Source: Lathyrus oleraceus | Taxonomy: Eukaryota > Streptophyta > Magnoliopsida > Fabales > Fabaceae | Assembly (NCBI RefSeq): GCF_024323335.1 | Contig: NC_066579.1 | Span: 249,419,575 to 249,483,574, forward strand | DNA: 64,000 nt | Reading direction: 5' to 3' | Shown here: in pieces, positions 12,078 to 23,068 of the stretch | Position numbering within the stretch: the stretch's first letter is position 1 | Layout of the letters: every line of letters starts with the position of its first letter | Translations under genes and position numbers: made by a program | Notes under the pieces: generated by a model | The model's input: the letters and a program-made list of their open reading frames with translations, nothing else | Database searches by the model: none | Told to the model about the DNA's origin: nothing

Positions 12078-12191
12078 AGACAAGGCTGACAGCGACTGTG
12101 ACTTAGATAGTTGGATTCGCCCGTGTGTCCCGGGAGAAAAGCTCGACAATTGGTCGTCTGAAAAAACCGTTCGGGTTACTCTACTAAAAGA
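12078..12191 (+). pseudogene. E2 gag-protease C-terminal tail, out of frame
   Basis: In another frame from the main gag, this stretch encodes an acidic tail (ADSDCDLDSWIRPCVPG, then VRVTLLKE) closely matching the end of E3's gag-protease frame. A small indel near 12040 separates it from the rest of gag. Its stop (12193-12195) overlaps the proposed splice donor. Confidence 0.75.
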
Positions 12192-12467
12192 GTGATTTTT
12201 ATTGTTTTCCTTTATTACATGCATAATAAAGTCTTACACTTTGCCCAAGGTGTAAGGGCTCATTTGTAGGGCCATCCATTTAGTTACGTTTCGCAATTAT
12301 TTTTATCATCAATAAAGGACGGCTTTTGCAAACAATTTTGTGTTCTCTTTCTTTCAGTTTTTTTTTACTTTTTACCAAAAAATGGCAATGTTTCTTTTTT
12401 CGTTTTTTCTCTCTTTCCAAAAAAAAATCTCTCATTCTAAGGTAAAGCATGATCCCCCATCATGCAG
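12192..12467 (+). other. Proposed intron between gag-protease and pol (276 bp)
   Basis: The donor GT (AAAGA|GTGATT) overlaps the last codons of the tail, and the acceptor is CATGCAG|AGCC. Removing it deletes the stop and joins the tail to the pol frame in phase. The intron is T-rich towards its 3' end. E3 has the same arrangement with 275 bp. An intron at this place is known for Ogre elements; the exact ends here are my reading. Confidence 0.7.
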
Positions 12468-13440
12468 AGCCGACCACTCGGATCTCACTGCTAACGACAC
12501 TGCTATGGCCAAGTATGACTTCGACAATCCTATCTATCAAGCCGAAGAAGGGGCTGAGGAAGTTTGTGAATTGCCTGAAGGGTTAGCCAGATTGTTGAAA
12601 CAGGAGGACCGAGCTATTACACCTTATCAGGAGGTGGTTGAGACCATCAACGTTGGTACCGAAGACGACAAGAAAGAGATCAAGATCGGGGCCAGTCTAC
12701 AGGCCGAGAGGAAAGACCATTGATCATGTACTTGACTATGTTAGAAAGGTCAATGGGTTGTGTGCTCGGTCAGCATGACGAGTCAGGTCGAAAAGAGCAT
12801 GCAATATACTACCTTAGCAAAAGTTTACCGACTGTGAACAAAGATACTCATTGCTCGAGAAAACTTGTTGCGCTTTGGCATGGGCTGCTCGCCGACTTAG
12901 ACAGTATATGTTGACTCACACGACTCTATTGATATCAAAAATGGATCCAGTCAAGTATATTTTTGAAAAGCCATCACTTACCGGAAAGGTTACTAGGTGA
13001 CAAATGATACTGATAGAGTATGACATCCAATACACTTCACAAAAAGCCATCAAGGGAAGTGTCTTGTCAGACTATCTTGCAGAGCAACCGATTGATGATT
13101 ACCAACCTATGAGGTTTGACTTTCCTGATGAGGACATCATGTTTCTCAAATCGAAAGATTGAGAGGAACCACTCCCGGAGGAGGGGCCTGACCCTGAATC
13201 CAAATGGGTTATGATGTTTGATGGGGCGGTCCACGTCAATGGTCGCGGAGTTGGTATAGTGTTGATCACACCGGAAGGGGGTTCATATGCCATTTGGTGC
13301 CAGAATAACTTTTCCCTGCACCAACAATGAAGCCGAATACGAAGCTTGTATCCTAAGACTTGAGGAAGCCGTCAAAATACAGATTAAATCCCTGGATGTA
13401 TACGGGGACTCAGCTTTAGTCATCAATCAAACCAACAGGG
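12468..13440 (+). pseudogene. E2 pol remnant: N-terminus, RNase H, archaeal-type RNase H
   Basis: The pol N-terminus (DFDNPIYQAEE, LARLLKQED) runs to about 12690 and then jumps to the RNase H start (GRPLI, then SMGCVLGQHDESG). The whole RT domain, including the Y-x-D-D box, is gone. RNase H continues to about 13100 with frameshifts and an in-frame TGA near 12998. A second stop falls near 13160. The archaeal-type RNase H follows (MFDGAVHVNG; NNEAEYEACI; YGDSALVINQ) and breaks off near 13440. E3 carries the intact equivalents at 42403-40003. The element cannot make its own polymerase. Confidence 0.85.
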
Positions 13441-13464
13441 AAATGGTGCTATGCTGGAACTACG

Positions 13465-13733
13465 TACCCAAAATTGACGTATCTCGGTCAGAGACGAATG
13501 AAGAAAGCATTTGGTCAGAAAGTGCGCTCTCGGGGGTATCAAGTCGGTGAGTTGGTACTCAAAAGATTTCTTCCTCCCAACACAGATCACAGGGGCAAAT
13601 GGACACCGAACTAGAAGGGTCCGCACGTGGTTAAAAGGATTTTCTATGGCGGAGCTTTGACGTTAACAACCATGGAGGGCGAAGGATTCCCGTCCCCTAT
13701 TAACTCAGACGCGGTTAAAAAATACTTCGCATA
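13465..13733 (+). pseudogene. E2 integrase C-terminal remnant
   Basis: Frames here match the end of E3's integrase (KWTPN, VVKR, FYGGALTLTTMEGE, PSPINSDAVKKYF) up to a stop at 13731-13733. The zinc-binding domain and D-D-E core are deleted. The stop marks the start of the 3' UTR. One in-frame stop (KWTPN followed by TAG) and a frameshift are visible. Confidence 0.8.
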
Positions 13734-15165
13734 AAATAGACCCGCTGGACAGTAAAAAGAATAGTCCAGGCAAAAAAGGGGCATCCCGACGAACCAAAAA
13801 AAAAGAATAAAGAGGTTCGGGCAAAAATTAGGGATATATAAAAAAAAAGAGTACACCCGGTGAGTCGAAAACCCAAAAGGGCGGCTCAGGAAAAAATGGG
13901 TATCCCGATGGATTGAAAACCCGAAAAGGGGGCGATCTAGGCAAAAGTTAGGGAATAAGCGAATGACTGTGATCTGAGTTCATCAGTGTTATATCACCGT
14001 TTCATTCAATCCGGCAATCTTCGAAGGTTAAAGATCGACTAATCATCCACTTCAGAAAGCAAGATGAGCAGAGCGTCTTGAGGACATACGAGCCATAGCA
14101 GAGTCGAAACTCAGTGGGACCCCGTTTCCACATTGTCATTAGGATAGTTCTCTTTTTATAGCGATCACCTCTTTTCAGGGATCAGCTTCCTGATACCCTC
14201 GCCTATTCCTGGCACAAATTTTCTCCCCAGTAAGAGTCGAATAATTCAGTTAAAGAGCCTCTTTATTTTTCATTTATCAGTTTGTTTGCAAAAATGTCCA
14301 AATTTTTGATAAAACATATTGCATATGAACATAATGGTGGCTTTTGCAGATGATTTGCACAGGAAAACATTTAAAATTGCTTTGAATGTGCTTAATCCCG
14401 GACGGTGAATTCAAACCGAGTAATTCCCCTGAGGCATACGTGTATTTTTGGTTGCAGGTCACAGGAACCGGATGCCAAGTCATGAATCCTCATCCCCAAG
14501 CGGTTGACAAAGTCTCTCCTCAGCAGAGCATGTTCCCCAACAGAGTTGACAGTATCCAGACTGTCTATCCCCAGTAGAGTTGACAGTATCCAGACTGTCT
14601 ATCCCCAGTAAAGTTGACAGTATCCAGACTATATATCCCCAGCGGAGTTGACGGTGTCAGACTGTATCTTCCTAGCAACAGCGGAGTGGTTGCATACCCA
14701 ACGGACAAGAGGGTGGTGTTCCCAGTGTTCATCTCATCCCCAGCAGATTATTTTTGACAGATTTGTTAATCCTCAGCTTGAGGGCGATTAGCAAGTTCAT
14801 ATCCCCAACAAAGGTCGTTTCCTACGACATTTCCCCAGGAAGTGTTTTCCCCACGGACTCTCCTCACAGAGCCTCGCCGAACAAAGTTTCCATAGTTGAT
14901 ACTCCCCCCTGCAAGGTCAACTTTTCAAGCAGCCAATTTATTTTTGGTGGCTCATTGGTCCCGGCAGACGGATCATTCCCCACAGAGCATTCAAGGATTG
15001 ATACAGCGATCTGTTCCCTACCGGAGTTTGCTTCCCCGAGCAGATTTCTTTTTACACCATGCATAACATTTGCATTTGCATGCATATCATATCAAGCATA
15101 CACATAAGCTGATAAACAGGTTCTTCCAAGCAGACTGAAGAATTACTTTACAACCAAGGTCATGA
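13734..15165 (+). repeat. E2 3' UTR, first part: PBS-complementary repeats
   Basis: No coding potential is credible. From about 14220 the sequence repeats a TCCCCAG-(C/T)-AGAGT-(T/C)-GAC motif, for example at 14568, 14604 and 14635, together with a TATCCAGACTGTC spacer. The motif resembles the reverse complement of the element's PBS, TCCCCAGCAGAGTCGCCA; the copy at 14568 matches 15 of 18 positions. Further degenerate copies run to about 15060. Confidence 0.75.
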
Positions 15166-15950
15166 GATCCAGCCAGAGGATCAAGCGTGAGTGATCCAGC
15201 CTGAGGGTCATTTTGAAGATTCAGCCTGAGAATCGTTTTCCCGTGATCCAGCATGAGGGTCATTTTTGAAGATTCAGCCTGAGAATCGTTTTCCCAAGAG
15301 TCAGCCTGAGGCTCAATTTGAAGATTCCCCAGTGAAGTCGCCTACAAGCTTTATTTCCCCAGCAAGTCTAATTAAGGAGTCGTTACAACATGTTCTAGCC
15401 CGAAGAATATGTACGAAGCCCAAAAGTGGAATATTCTCGAAGCTGTATATCTAATATGAAGGTTGGGTGTAGATTTCAAAAGAGGGTCAACCAGCGCATG
15501 CCTCAGATGCGGGATCCTAATGACGGGAATTTATCATCAAAACAATCCAGATCTAGCCAGAAGATCGAAGTAGATTCAGCCAGAGAATCGAAACAAAGGA
15601 GATCTAGCCAGAAGATCGAAGAAGATCTAGCCAGAAGATCGAAGTCAGGTCTAGCCCGAAGACCGGAAATAGATTCAGCCAGAGAATCGAAACAATTCAG
15701 ATCTAGCCAGAAGATCGAAGTCAGGTCTAGCCCGAAGACCGAAAATGGATTCAGCCAGAGAATCAAAGGAAATAGATTCAGCCAGAGAATCGAAACGAAG
15801 GAGATCTAGCCAGAAGATCGAAGAAGATCTAGCCAGAAGATCAAAATCGTATCCAGCCCGAGGATCAAAATTAATATCCAACCAGAGGACTAAATTGAGT
15901 ATAGGTTCAGCCAGAGGATCGAAACTCCAGATTAAGCCAGAGGATCGGAA
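15166..15950 (+). repeat. E2 3' UTR, second part: hairpin array with constant 7-base loop
   Basis: About 21 units follow the pattern stem-AGCC(A/T/C)GA-stem. Examples: GATCC/GGATC at 15166-15182, GATTC/GAATC at 15218-15234, GATCT/AGATC at 15550-15566, GGTCT/AGACC at 15648-15664, TTCT/AGAA at 15393-15407. The stems differ between units but nearly always pair, while the loop stays the same. One copy of a PBS-complementary sequence (15326-15343) lies among the units. The PBS-like and hairpin parts together resemble the hypervariable 3' UTRs known from Ogre elements. Confidence 0.88.
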
Positions 15951-16097
15951 GAAAAATAAACAGCGCGGTGTATTTCCGCGTTTTTGTGGTGTTCTCGGAG
16001 CGCAAATTTTCGGTCTATCTTTGGTATTCAATCACAGCTCACCCCGTTTGTCTGATAAGCTGTTCGCTTTCATCCTACTCGGTTTAGCTGATGATTG

Positions 16098-16109
16098 AAT
16101 AGGGGCAGC
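16098..16109 (+). other. E2 polypurine tract
   Basis: AATAGGGGCAGC lies immediately before the 3' LTR start, where plus-strand DNA synthesis would be primed. E1 and E4 have near-identical tracts beside their 3' LTRs. Confidence 0.85.
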
Positions 16110-17811
16110 TGTAACACCCCAAAATTTGCCCTCCTCATTCATGCATTCATTTAGCATTTCATATTGCATTTCATCATGTCAATCAGAATTAGATCCAAAA
16201 AAATAAAAAAAAAACGATACCAAAAAAAAAACAAAAAAAAAACAAAAAAATAAAATAAAATAATAATAATAATAATTTTTTACAAAAAAATAATAAATTT
16301 TTTTTATTAAATAATTAATTAATTAATTAATTAATTAAATAAATAAAATATAATAAAAAATTTTGGACTTGGGTCTCTATCATTTGAGCCCACAAAACCA
16401 TGAAATTCAGTCTATAAATACCAAGGCTTCACTTGAGAGAACACAGAACAAAGGGGGATTTTGAAGAGAAGCAAAATACTCTGAGGTTTCCTTGGAACAA
16501 AACCCTGAGGAAAAAGATAGTGAGAGAAGACCTAACGGAGTTCAGAGCAGCCTCCAAACCCCGAAGGGAACTCAACTACACAGAATCACCTCTGCCTCAC
16601 ATAAACCCTGAAGATTGTTTTGTAAACCTCACGGGTGCAACTCAATTTCAATCAAGCTCTCCAATCAGGTTTGCCATTATTCCCATTACCTTTGCCCATG
16701 GGTTTAATATGTATATGAATGTATAAACAATGCCTTGAATGTTTAACCGTTTAATTTCTGAAATGTATGCCACAGGGTTTGAGTTTTTTGAAACCATACT
16801 GTTGATCATGAAAAAAAATGCTTATGGTGTTTCACTAACCCTTTTGTTGAATTTTTGTGAGGGCTCACATGACTTTTGCAGGGATAACTCGCGTGGTTTC
16901 CCACTTTATTTGTGGGATAACCCCCGGAGGTTCATTCCGATTACCTGTACTGACTCACTTTTCTTTGATGGCATTAGCTTGGAAGGATCTCAGGGTTTCT
17001 TATTCCTCTAATTGTTGTTACTTCGGATCTTTATCCGCGTGGTACTTTTACATTTTTCCCGCATTTTACTGCTTTCCTAGCTGGAAGACCTCGATAGGAG
17101 GCAATGTTTTGTGTTTACCTCAAGATACATGTTTTGTGTTTTGTGTTCGTATCCCTGCAGGTAGCGCGGTTCCTTCATCAAGGACTGCCTTTTTGCCCTC
17201 GAGCATCCCAAACCCTAAAACCCAAAGCAACACGTTAACTCCTTCTACTACAGGCGAGTAAGTCTCCAAAGGTCGAGCATCCGGTAGATTGCGTAGTGAC
17301 GTCGTTCGCCCAAAATCCAATCCATAACCCCGTAGTTAGCCGAACTACGTTTTGCTCTGATTCTCAGGCCAGATGAGATACGTAGGCATAAGACGCGATG
17401 TCTTAGCGAGCACACATCCCCCCAACCCATAGGTCAGCCGAGCTACGAAGACTCTGATTCTCATATTCAGATGAGATACGTATGCAGTGGATGCGACATC
17501 CGCGCGAGTCATCTTCATTTAACCCTTTTTTTTTGGCAAAAGATAAACCCACACCCTTTAGACGAAAACTACAAAAGTGGATCCCGTAGAGTACTACGGA
17601 TGCGTAGGGGTGCTAATACCTTCCCTTCGCATAACCGACTCCCGAACCCAAGATTTGGTTGCGAGACCCCGTCTTGTCCTTTCCTTTTTCAGGTTTACTT
17701 CGAGCGTTTCCTTTCCCTCCCTTGGGATAAATAACGCACGGTGGCGACTCTTCTGTCTTTTTCTTTCGCCGGTTGTTTTTTTTCGCACACTGTATTTTTC
17801 AGGTAGCGACA
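16110..17811 (+). repeat. E2 3' LTR
   Basis: This 1,702-bp copy of 7502-9201 ends GGTAGCGACA at 17811 and is followed by the ATATG duplication. Differences from the 5' LTR are a handful of single bases and changes in tract lengths. Confidence 0.95.
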
Positions 17812-17868
17812 ATATGATGCAAAATAAAAATGAAATCAATTCTGCCCGGACAAAATTGGGGTATGACA
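17812..17868 (-). repeat. E1 3' LTR, U3 tip beyond E2
   Basis: These 57 bases resume the E1 LTR exactly where E2 broke it (ATATG repeated) and end GGGGTATGACA, as does 29280. The other LTR has 16-17 extra bases here (TATGGAAATTTAAATA). Confidence 0.9.
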
Positions 17869-17883
17869 GCTGCCCCTCTTTAA
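17869..17883 (-). other. E1 polypurine tract
   Basis: In sense direction AATTAAAGAGGGGCAGC abuts the TGTCATACCCC start of the 3' LTR. This fixes the minus orientation of E1 together with the PBS at 24989-25006. Confidence 0.85.
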
Positions 17884-18129
17884 TTAACTTGAACTAGAAG
17901 GTAAGAATGACAACGGTCTTCATACATTCGTGGTGGAAGGTAATTAAATACGAAAAGACCCAAATTTTGTCCTTCGAAATGCAATGGAGGAATGTGGAAA
18001 GAAAATGAAATGAGTTCTAATAGCACCAAGGTGTTGGGTTTAGAACGTCAGATCAATGCCAACCCTCGAGTCGACATTCAAGTCTTGCAAAGGTCGTTAT
18101 TGACGTAAGGACAAAACTGAACAGGTTTT

Positions 18130-20390
18130 CTGGCATCAAAAGGATGACAGTCGAGCCAATTTTCTACCATCAAAAGGATGATAGTAATTTACCATGATCT
18201 CCGAGATTATCATCACCAAAAGGATGATGAATAAACCAAGTTTTTCAGGTAGTCATCACCAAAAGGATAATGATGAGATTAATAAACAAACTTGTTGTCA
18301 CCAAATGGATGAAAGTTAGACACAATCCAAAGATTTTCATCACCAAAAGGATGATGTCCGTCACCCAAAAGAATGATGGTTATTCTGATAAAGTTTCCCA
18401 TTACTGAGAGTATAATATCAAGGCTATCACCAAAAGGATGCTAGTCAACTCATCAACTTCAAAGATCATCGTCACCAAAAGGATGAGGGTAAGATTCAAC
18501 AACAAAACTTGTTATCACCAAAAGGATGACAATAAGTCAACGATCACCAATGATCATTGTCACCAAAAGAATGAAGGTAAAGTCACACAACAAACTTGTT
18601 ATCATCAAAAGGATGATAATAAGTCGAAACTCCATGATCACCATCACCAAAAGGATGAAGGTAAGCTACAAGACAAAACTTGTTATCACCAAAAGGATGA
18701 CAATAAGCACACAACTCGAACAATCACCATCATCAGAAGAGTGAAGGTTAGATAAAAGACGAAACTTGTTACCACCAAAAGGATGATAATAAGTCAGTAA
18801 CTTCAATGGTTACCATCACCAAAAGGATGAAGGTAAGGCCTAATAAAAAAACTTATTATCACCAAAAGGATGATAATAAGTCAACAATCACCTATCACCA
18901 AAAGGATGAAGGTATAATTAAAAGGCAAAACTTGTTATCACCGAAAGGACGATAATAAGTCAAAATAAACTCAAACGATCACCATCACCAAAAGGATGGA
19001 GGCAAGATCAACAACAGAACTTGTTACCACCAAAAGGATGACAATAAGTCAATAACCTTAAATATTACTGACAACAAAAGGATGACAATAAGATCAAACA
19101 AACAGAACTTGTTATCACCAAAAGGATGATAATAAGGACAGAACTTTAAAACTTGCTATCACCAAAAGGGTGATAATAAGCCGAAACAAACTTAATGATC
19201 GCCATCACCAAAAGGATGAGGGTAAGATCAAAACAAAACCCGTTGTCACCAAAAGTATGATAATGAGTCCATAACTCAAATGGTCACTGTCACCAAAAGG
19301 ATGAAGGTAGGATTAAACAACAAAACTCGTTATCACCAAAAGGATGATAATGAGTCCATAACTCAAATGGTCACCGTCACCAAAGGGATGAAGGTAGGAT
19401 TAAACAACAAAACTCATTATCACCAAAAGGATGATAATAAGTCGATAACTTTTACTGATCACCGTCACCAAAAGGATGAAGGTAGGATCGAACCACAAAA
19501 CTTGTTATCACCAAAAGGATGATAATAAGTCGATAGTCACCATCACCAAAAGGATGAAGGTACTACAAACAACAGAACTTATTATCACCAAAAGGATGAT
19601 AATGAATCAACAATCACCATCACCAAAAGGATGAAGGCGAGATCATAACTTCGAAACTTGTTACCACCAAAAGGATGATAATAAGTTATAATATCTTCAA
19701 ATACTGCTGACACCAAAAGGATGACAGTTGGGGTGGTCCTTCCAAATGTCACAATCACCAACAGGATGATAGCTTAAACCAAACTCCGTAATCTCTATCA
19801 CCAAAAGGATGATGTTTAGATTGAACTGGACGTCATCACCAAAAGGATGATGGTTGAACCAAAATGAAAAGGATCCTTATCACCATAAGGATCGCCGACA
19901 CCAAAAGGATGACGATAAGCTGTAATAATTGTAGAGGTCTCCATTCACCAAAAGGATGAAGGTTGGACCAAAACTCCACGGGTCGCCGACACCCAAAGGA
20001 TGCCAGTAAGATCAAACGACACAACTTGTTACCACCAAAAGGATGACAATAAGCTTTAATAATGAGAGGTCGCCATTCACCAAAAGGATGAAGGTTAGGC
20101 CAGAAACTTCAAGGATCGCCAACACCAAAAGGATTCCAGTAAGATCAAATGACACAACTTGTTACCACCAAAAGGATGATAATAAGCTTTAATAGTGAGA
20201 GGTCGCCATTCACCAAAAGGATGAAGGTTGGACCAAAACTTCAAGGATCTTCGACACCAAAAGGATGATGGTAAGATCACAAATGTCAAGGATTTACCAT
20301 TACCAAAAGGATAACGATTACCGTAAATAGGACAATGATCAATATTATTCCTCAATGGACTTTCACCAAAAGGATGATGGTGAGAAAAAT
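18130..20390 (-). repeat. E1 3' UTR hairpin array (about 53 units, constant core ACCAAAAGGAT)
   Basis: I count about 53 copies of the 11-base core (plus-strand reading), on average 42 bp apart. Many have arms that pair around it: ACTTATTATC/GATAATAAGT is a perfect 10-bp stem at 18851-18881. ACTCGTTATC/GATAATGAGT at 19325-19355 pairs with one G-T. Shorter arms such as CATC/GATG also occur. In the middle of the array long-arm units alternate with ACCATC/GAAGGT units, giving a dimer of about 85 bp. Open frames across it are low-complexity by-products. Confidence 0.9.
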
Positions 20391-23068
20391 ATTGGAAAAA
20401 TAAGGCTACTGTCAAAGTTCAGTAAACCTGATTTGCTAGGTAGTGTTGGAACATTACTGGGTAAGATTTGCTCAGGGTATGGACAACAAAAGGTTGCAGA
20501 AAGAATATTCTCTGGGGAAATGTAATTTCCATTAACAAAAGGTTATGGGAATCGACTCATTGAGGGACGCTCAACGCGAGACAAGGTAGGTGTTTAAAGA
20601 AACATTGCTTTGATTTAGCTGAGGGTAACGTCCTATCAACAAAAGGTTGAAGGATGTAACTCAATGGGGAACGCCCGATAGCAGGGTAGGAACTTACTCA
20701 GAGAAAAACAATGACTCAACTGAGGGTTGGCCTGGATGCCTACGACTAAACCTTGGATTTTGATTCGTGCTATATGCATAAATGTTATGTATGTGTTATG
20801 TATGAGGAGATGCATGTGATTCATGTTTGAATGTAAAGAATGATTGGTTTGTTTGGTATTGGACCCCCCTTTTCAAAGGCAATGTATTTTATGGAAACCA
20901 GTGTTGGTTGTATTTGTTTTTGTGTGGGTGCCAGCAAGGTGGACTTTGCCTTTTCTGGTAATTGTCAATGTGGTTGGATTATTGATTGGTGGAAAGGATC
21001 TGACTTCCCGACACTCGGTAGTTGATGATGTGATGAACACGCAAATAGATGCGGATACTCTTGGTGCCCCAAGTTTGATCTCTTGCCGATATATTGTGTA
21101 TTTATCTTTGAAAAGATCTCGATTCTTCTTCCGAAGTGTTTGACCAGCCTGTGACTGAGCATAGCGACGTGATCAACGCATGTTGGTTGTGCTTTTGACG
21201 GGCCCTAAGGATTCTTGCCAACATATGATGTTATACTAGCATGAACTTTCGATGTTTTTGTTGTGAATTCAAGCAATCACTAGTGTCTGATGCAATCTGC
21301 TTGATTGTCTTGAAGATATGAAGGGAATTTGCCTCTTGCAACTTGTATTGCCCCTTGTGTGTAGGGTGTTCAAATGGCATTCTCCCTGAAAGGAAACCTT
21401 GGGAGTGGTTATCCGGTGACGTGGTCTGAGTCTATTTTTCCCAGCTCCTGAATCTTGCAATGGTCTGCCCCTGATTAGCCTTTGGGGGACTTGCCCTAGA
21501 CGTACTGAGTATTGAAGTGTTTTTCCTCCCTGATCAACCGATGCTTGGAGATTTGTCTTATACTGACTACTTCTTATGTCAACATGATCAGAAGATGCCA
21601 TGCCCCTGATTCACAGGACAGTCTTGATTCGTGTCAACACCAACGATCAAGTGCCCCTTGAATTGCCCTTTGTAGGATTTTTCTCGATGTTAAGCACTGA
21701 CTGACAATTAAGAATTGTTATTCAAGAAATGGTGATTTTAATGCAATAGTTATGCAAGTTTTGAAAAACAATCATTCACTTGGGAGTGTCGTGGTAGTGT
21801 GTGGCGAGTGGACCATGTGTCCAATAGCGGTGCTTGATTTAGCTAGCGTGTGAGTGATATAGTGAGAAGAGAATATTAGCAAATCTCTAGGAGTCAGTTT
21901 ACTCAACATTGCTATAGTATGCTTTCAGAATAAACCTTACTTCAATTAGGTCTTTTGAAGGTTGTAACGTGGCTTGGTTCATGGTTATTGAAACAAAAGG
22001 ATATAATGCTCAAAGTTTATTTTAACCCACCCCTTCTTCATGATGATCTCCAATCCTATGTTCAGTTAATTCACACGCATTCGTCTTTTGCAGGTGTAAG
22101 GATAAAGATGGTGATTCGAGGTCTCTTGGAATCGCAGCCACCTTATTTTGTATTTTTTGGATGTCGGTGACCCTTTGATTTTGGTATGATGGTCACTGAA
22201 TCTTGTTTTGTTTTGTTGGAGAATTTTATTGTCTCTTTCGATTTTTGTTTTGATCCCTAACTTTTGCATGGACCGCTTTGTTTGAAGCTTTAATCCATCG
22301 GGATTGCCCCTGTTTTTGCCTAAGTCTCCTTTCAGGGTGTTGGACTTAGCGGGCTCTTTCTTTGACTTTTTTTATAAAAAAAAATTGCGACTGCCAAGTC
22401 ATTGGTCATTGAAGAACAACCGACATAGATTTTGGATTTGTATGGTTCCTTCGACACTTCAAGATGTGTGCGAAGAATGTCATATGGTTGATCCTTGTAT
22501 GGGATATTTCACCTTGTAATTTGAATGCGTAGTCAGATTAACTGAACACTACCCTGGCCCAGGTTAAGCGTAAGGGTTTGTTGATCCAAAAGAAACTCCT
22601 ACTTCTAGGCTCGAAGTGGTTGACTAGGGATTAACTCTTTATCTCTTCGGTGTTTGGGGATTTGAAACAATGTCTGTACATCATTAGCAGAATTTTATCC
22701 GAAAGCATATAATCAACAATTATGAGTATTTTGTTTTCGTCATCCTCCTTCCAACATTTACTAACAATAGTATGATAAAGAAGGTGAAGTGGAAAAGCAT
22801 GTGTTTGTGATTTTTAAATGTGATAGATGAGTGAATATGAAAGATTGATTCAAAGTATGCATAATCATCCCATTAATAAAACCAGATACAGATAACAATA
22901 TATAAAGTATACAGTACTTAAATAGACAAGAACAAATTACAAAAGTGTGAAATGGTAAAAATGGCATAATGATTTCCTTCATTCAACGAAACGGGACTTC
23001 ATTTCCTGATTCACTACCGAGTTGGCTTCATCAGGAACTACTCTGCTTGTTCAGGTTGGTGAGAAGCT
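20391..23068 (-). other. E1 internal region without recognisable gene
   Basis: No reverse transcriptase, protease or integrase motif appears in any frame. The stretch 22290-22360 (GCCTAAGTCTCC, then GGACTTAGCGGG) resembles sequence just downstream of integrase in E3 (about 38715-38760) and E4 (about 60725-60880). This shows that pol has been removed while its 3' flank remains. The deletion point therefore lies between about 22600 and 23068. The rest is unassigned. Confidence 0.6.

Larger units (their letters stand above)
7502..17811 (+). mobile_element. E2: young Ogre/Tat-type element keeping gag only
   Basis: LTRs at 7502-9201 and 16110-17811 start TGTAACACC and end GCGACA, flanked by ATATG (7497-7501 and 17812-17816). 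Without it, E1's LTR reads GCATATGATGC, exactly as at the matching place in the other E1 LTR. Order: 5' LTR, PBS, leader, gag, intron, scraps of pol, long repetitive 3' UTR, polypurine tract, 3' LTR. Protease, RT and the integrase core are missing. By eye the LTRs differ at about eight to ten single bases outside the poly-A and AATT tracts, near 0.5%, so the insertion is recent. Confidence 0.95.

Noticed and set aside
15500..15960. Repetitive proteins on both strands (Ser/Arg-rich plus strand, Leu/Asp/Phe-rich minus strand)
   Set aside because: They are translations of a short tandem repeat; no start context or domain.
18130..20390. CRISPR-like spaced repeats
   Set aside because: Core and flanks are parts of the same imperfect repeat, spacers are not unique, and the region lies in a plant retrotransposon.
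20840..21143. Small frames in the E1 internal region, some with Trp/Cys-rich stretches
   Set aside because: Two overlapping frames of similar length and no family resemblance.
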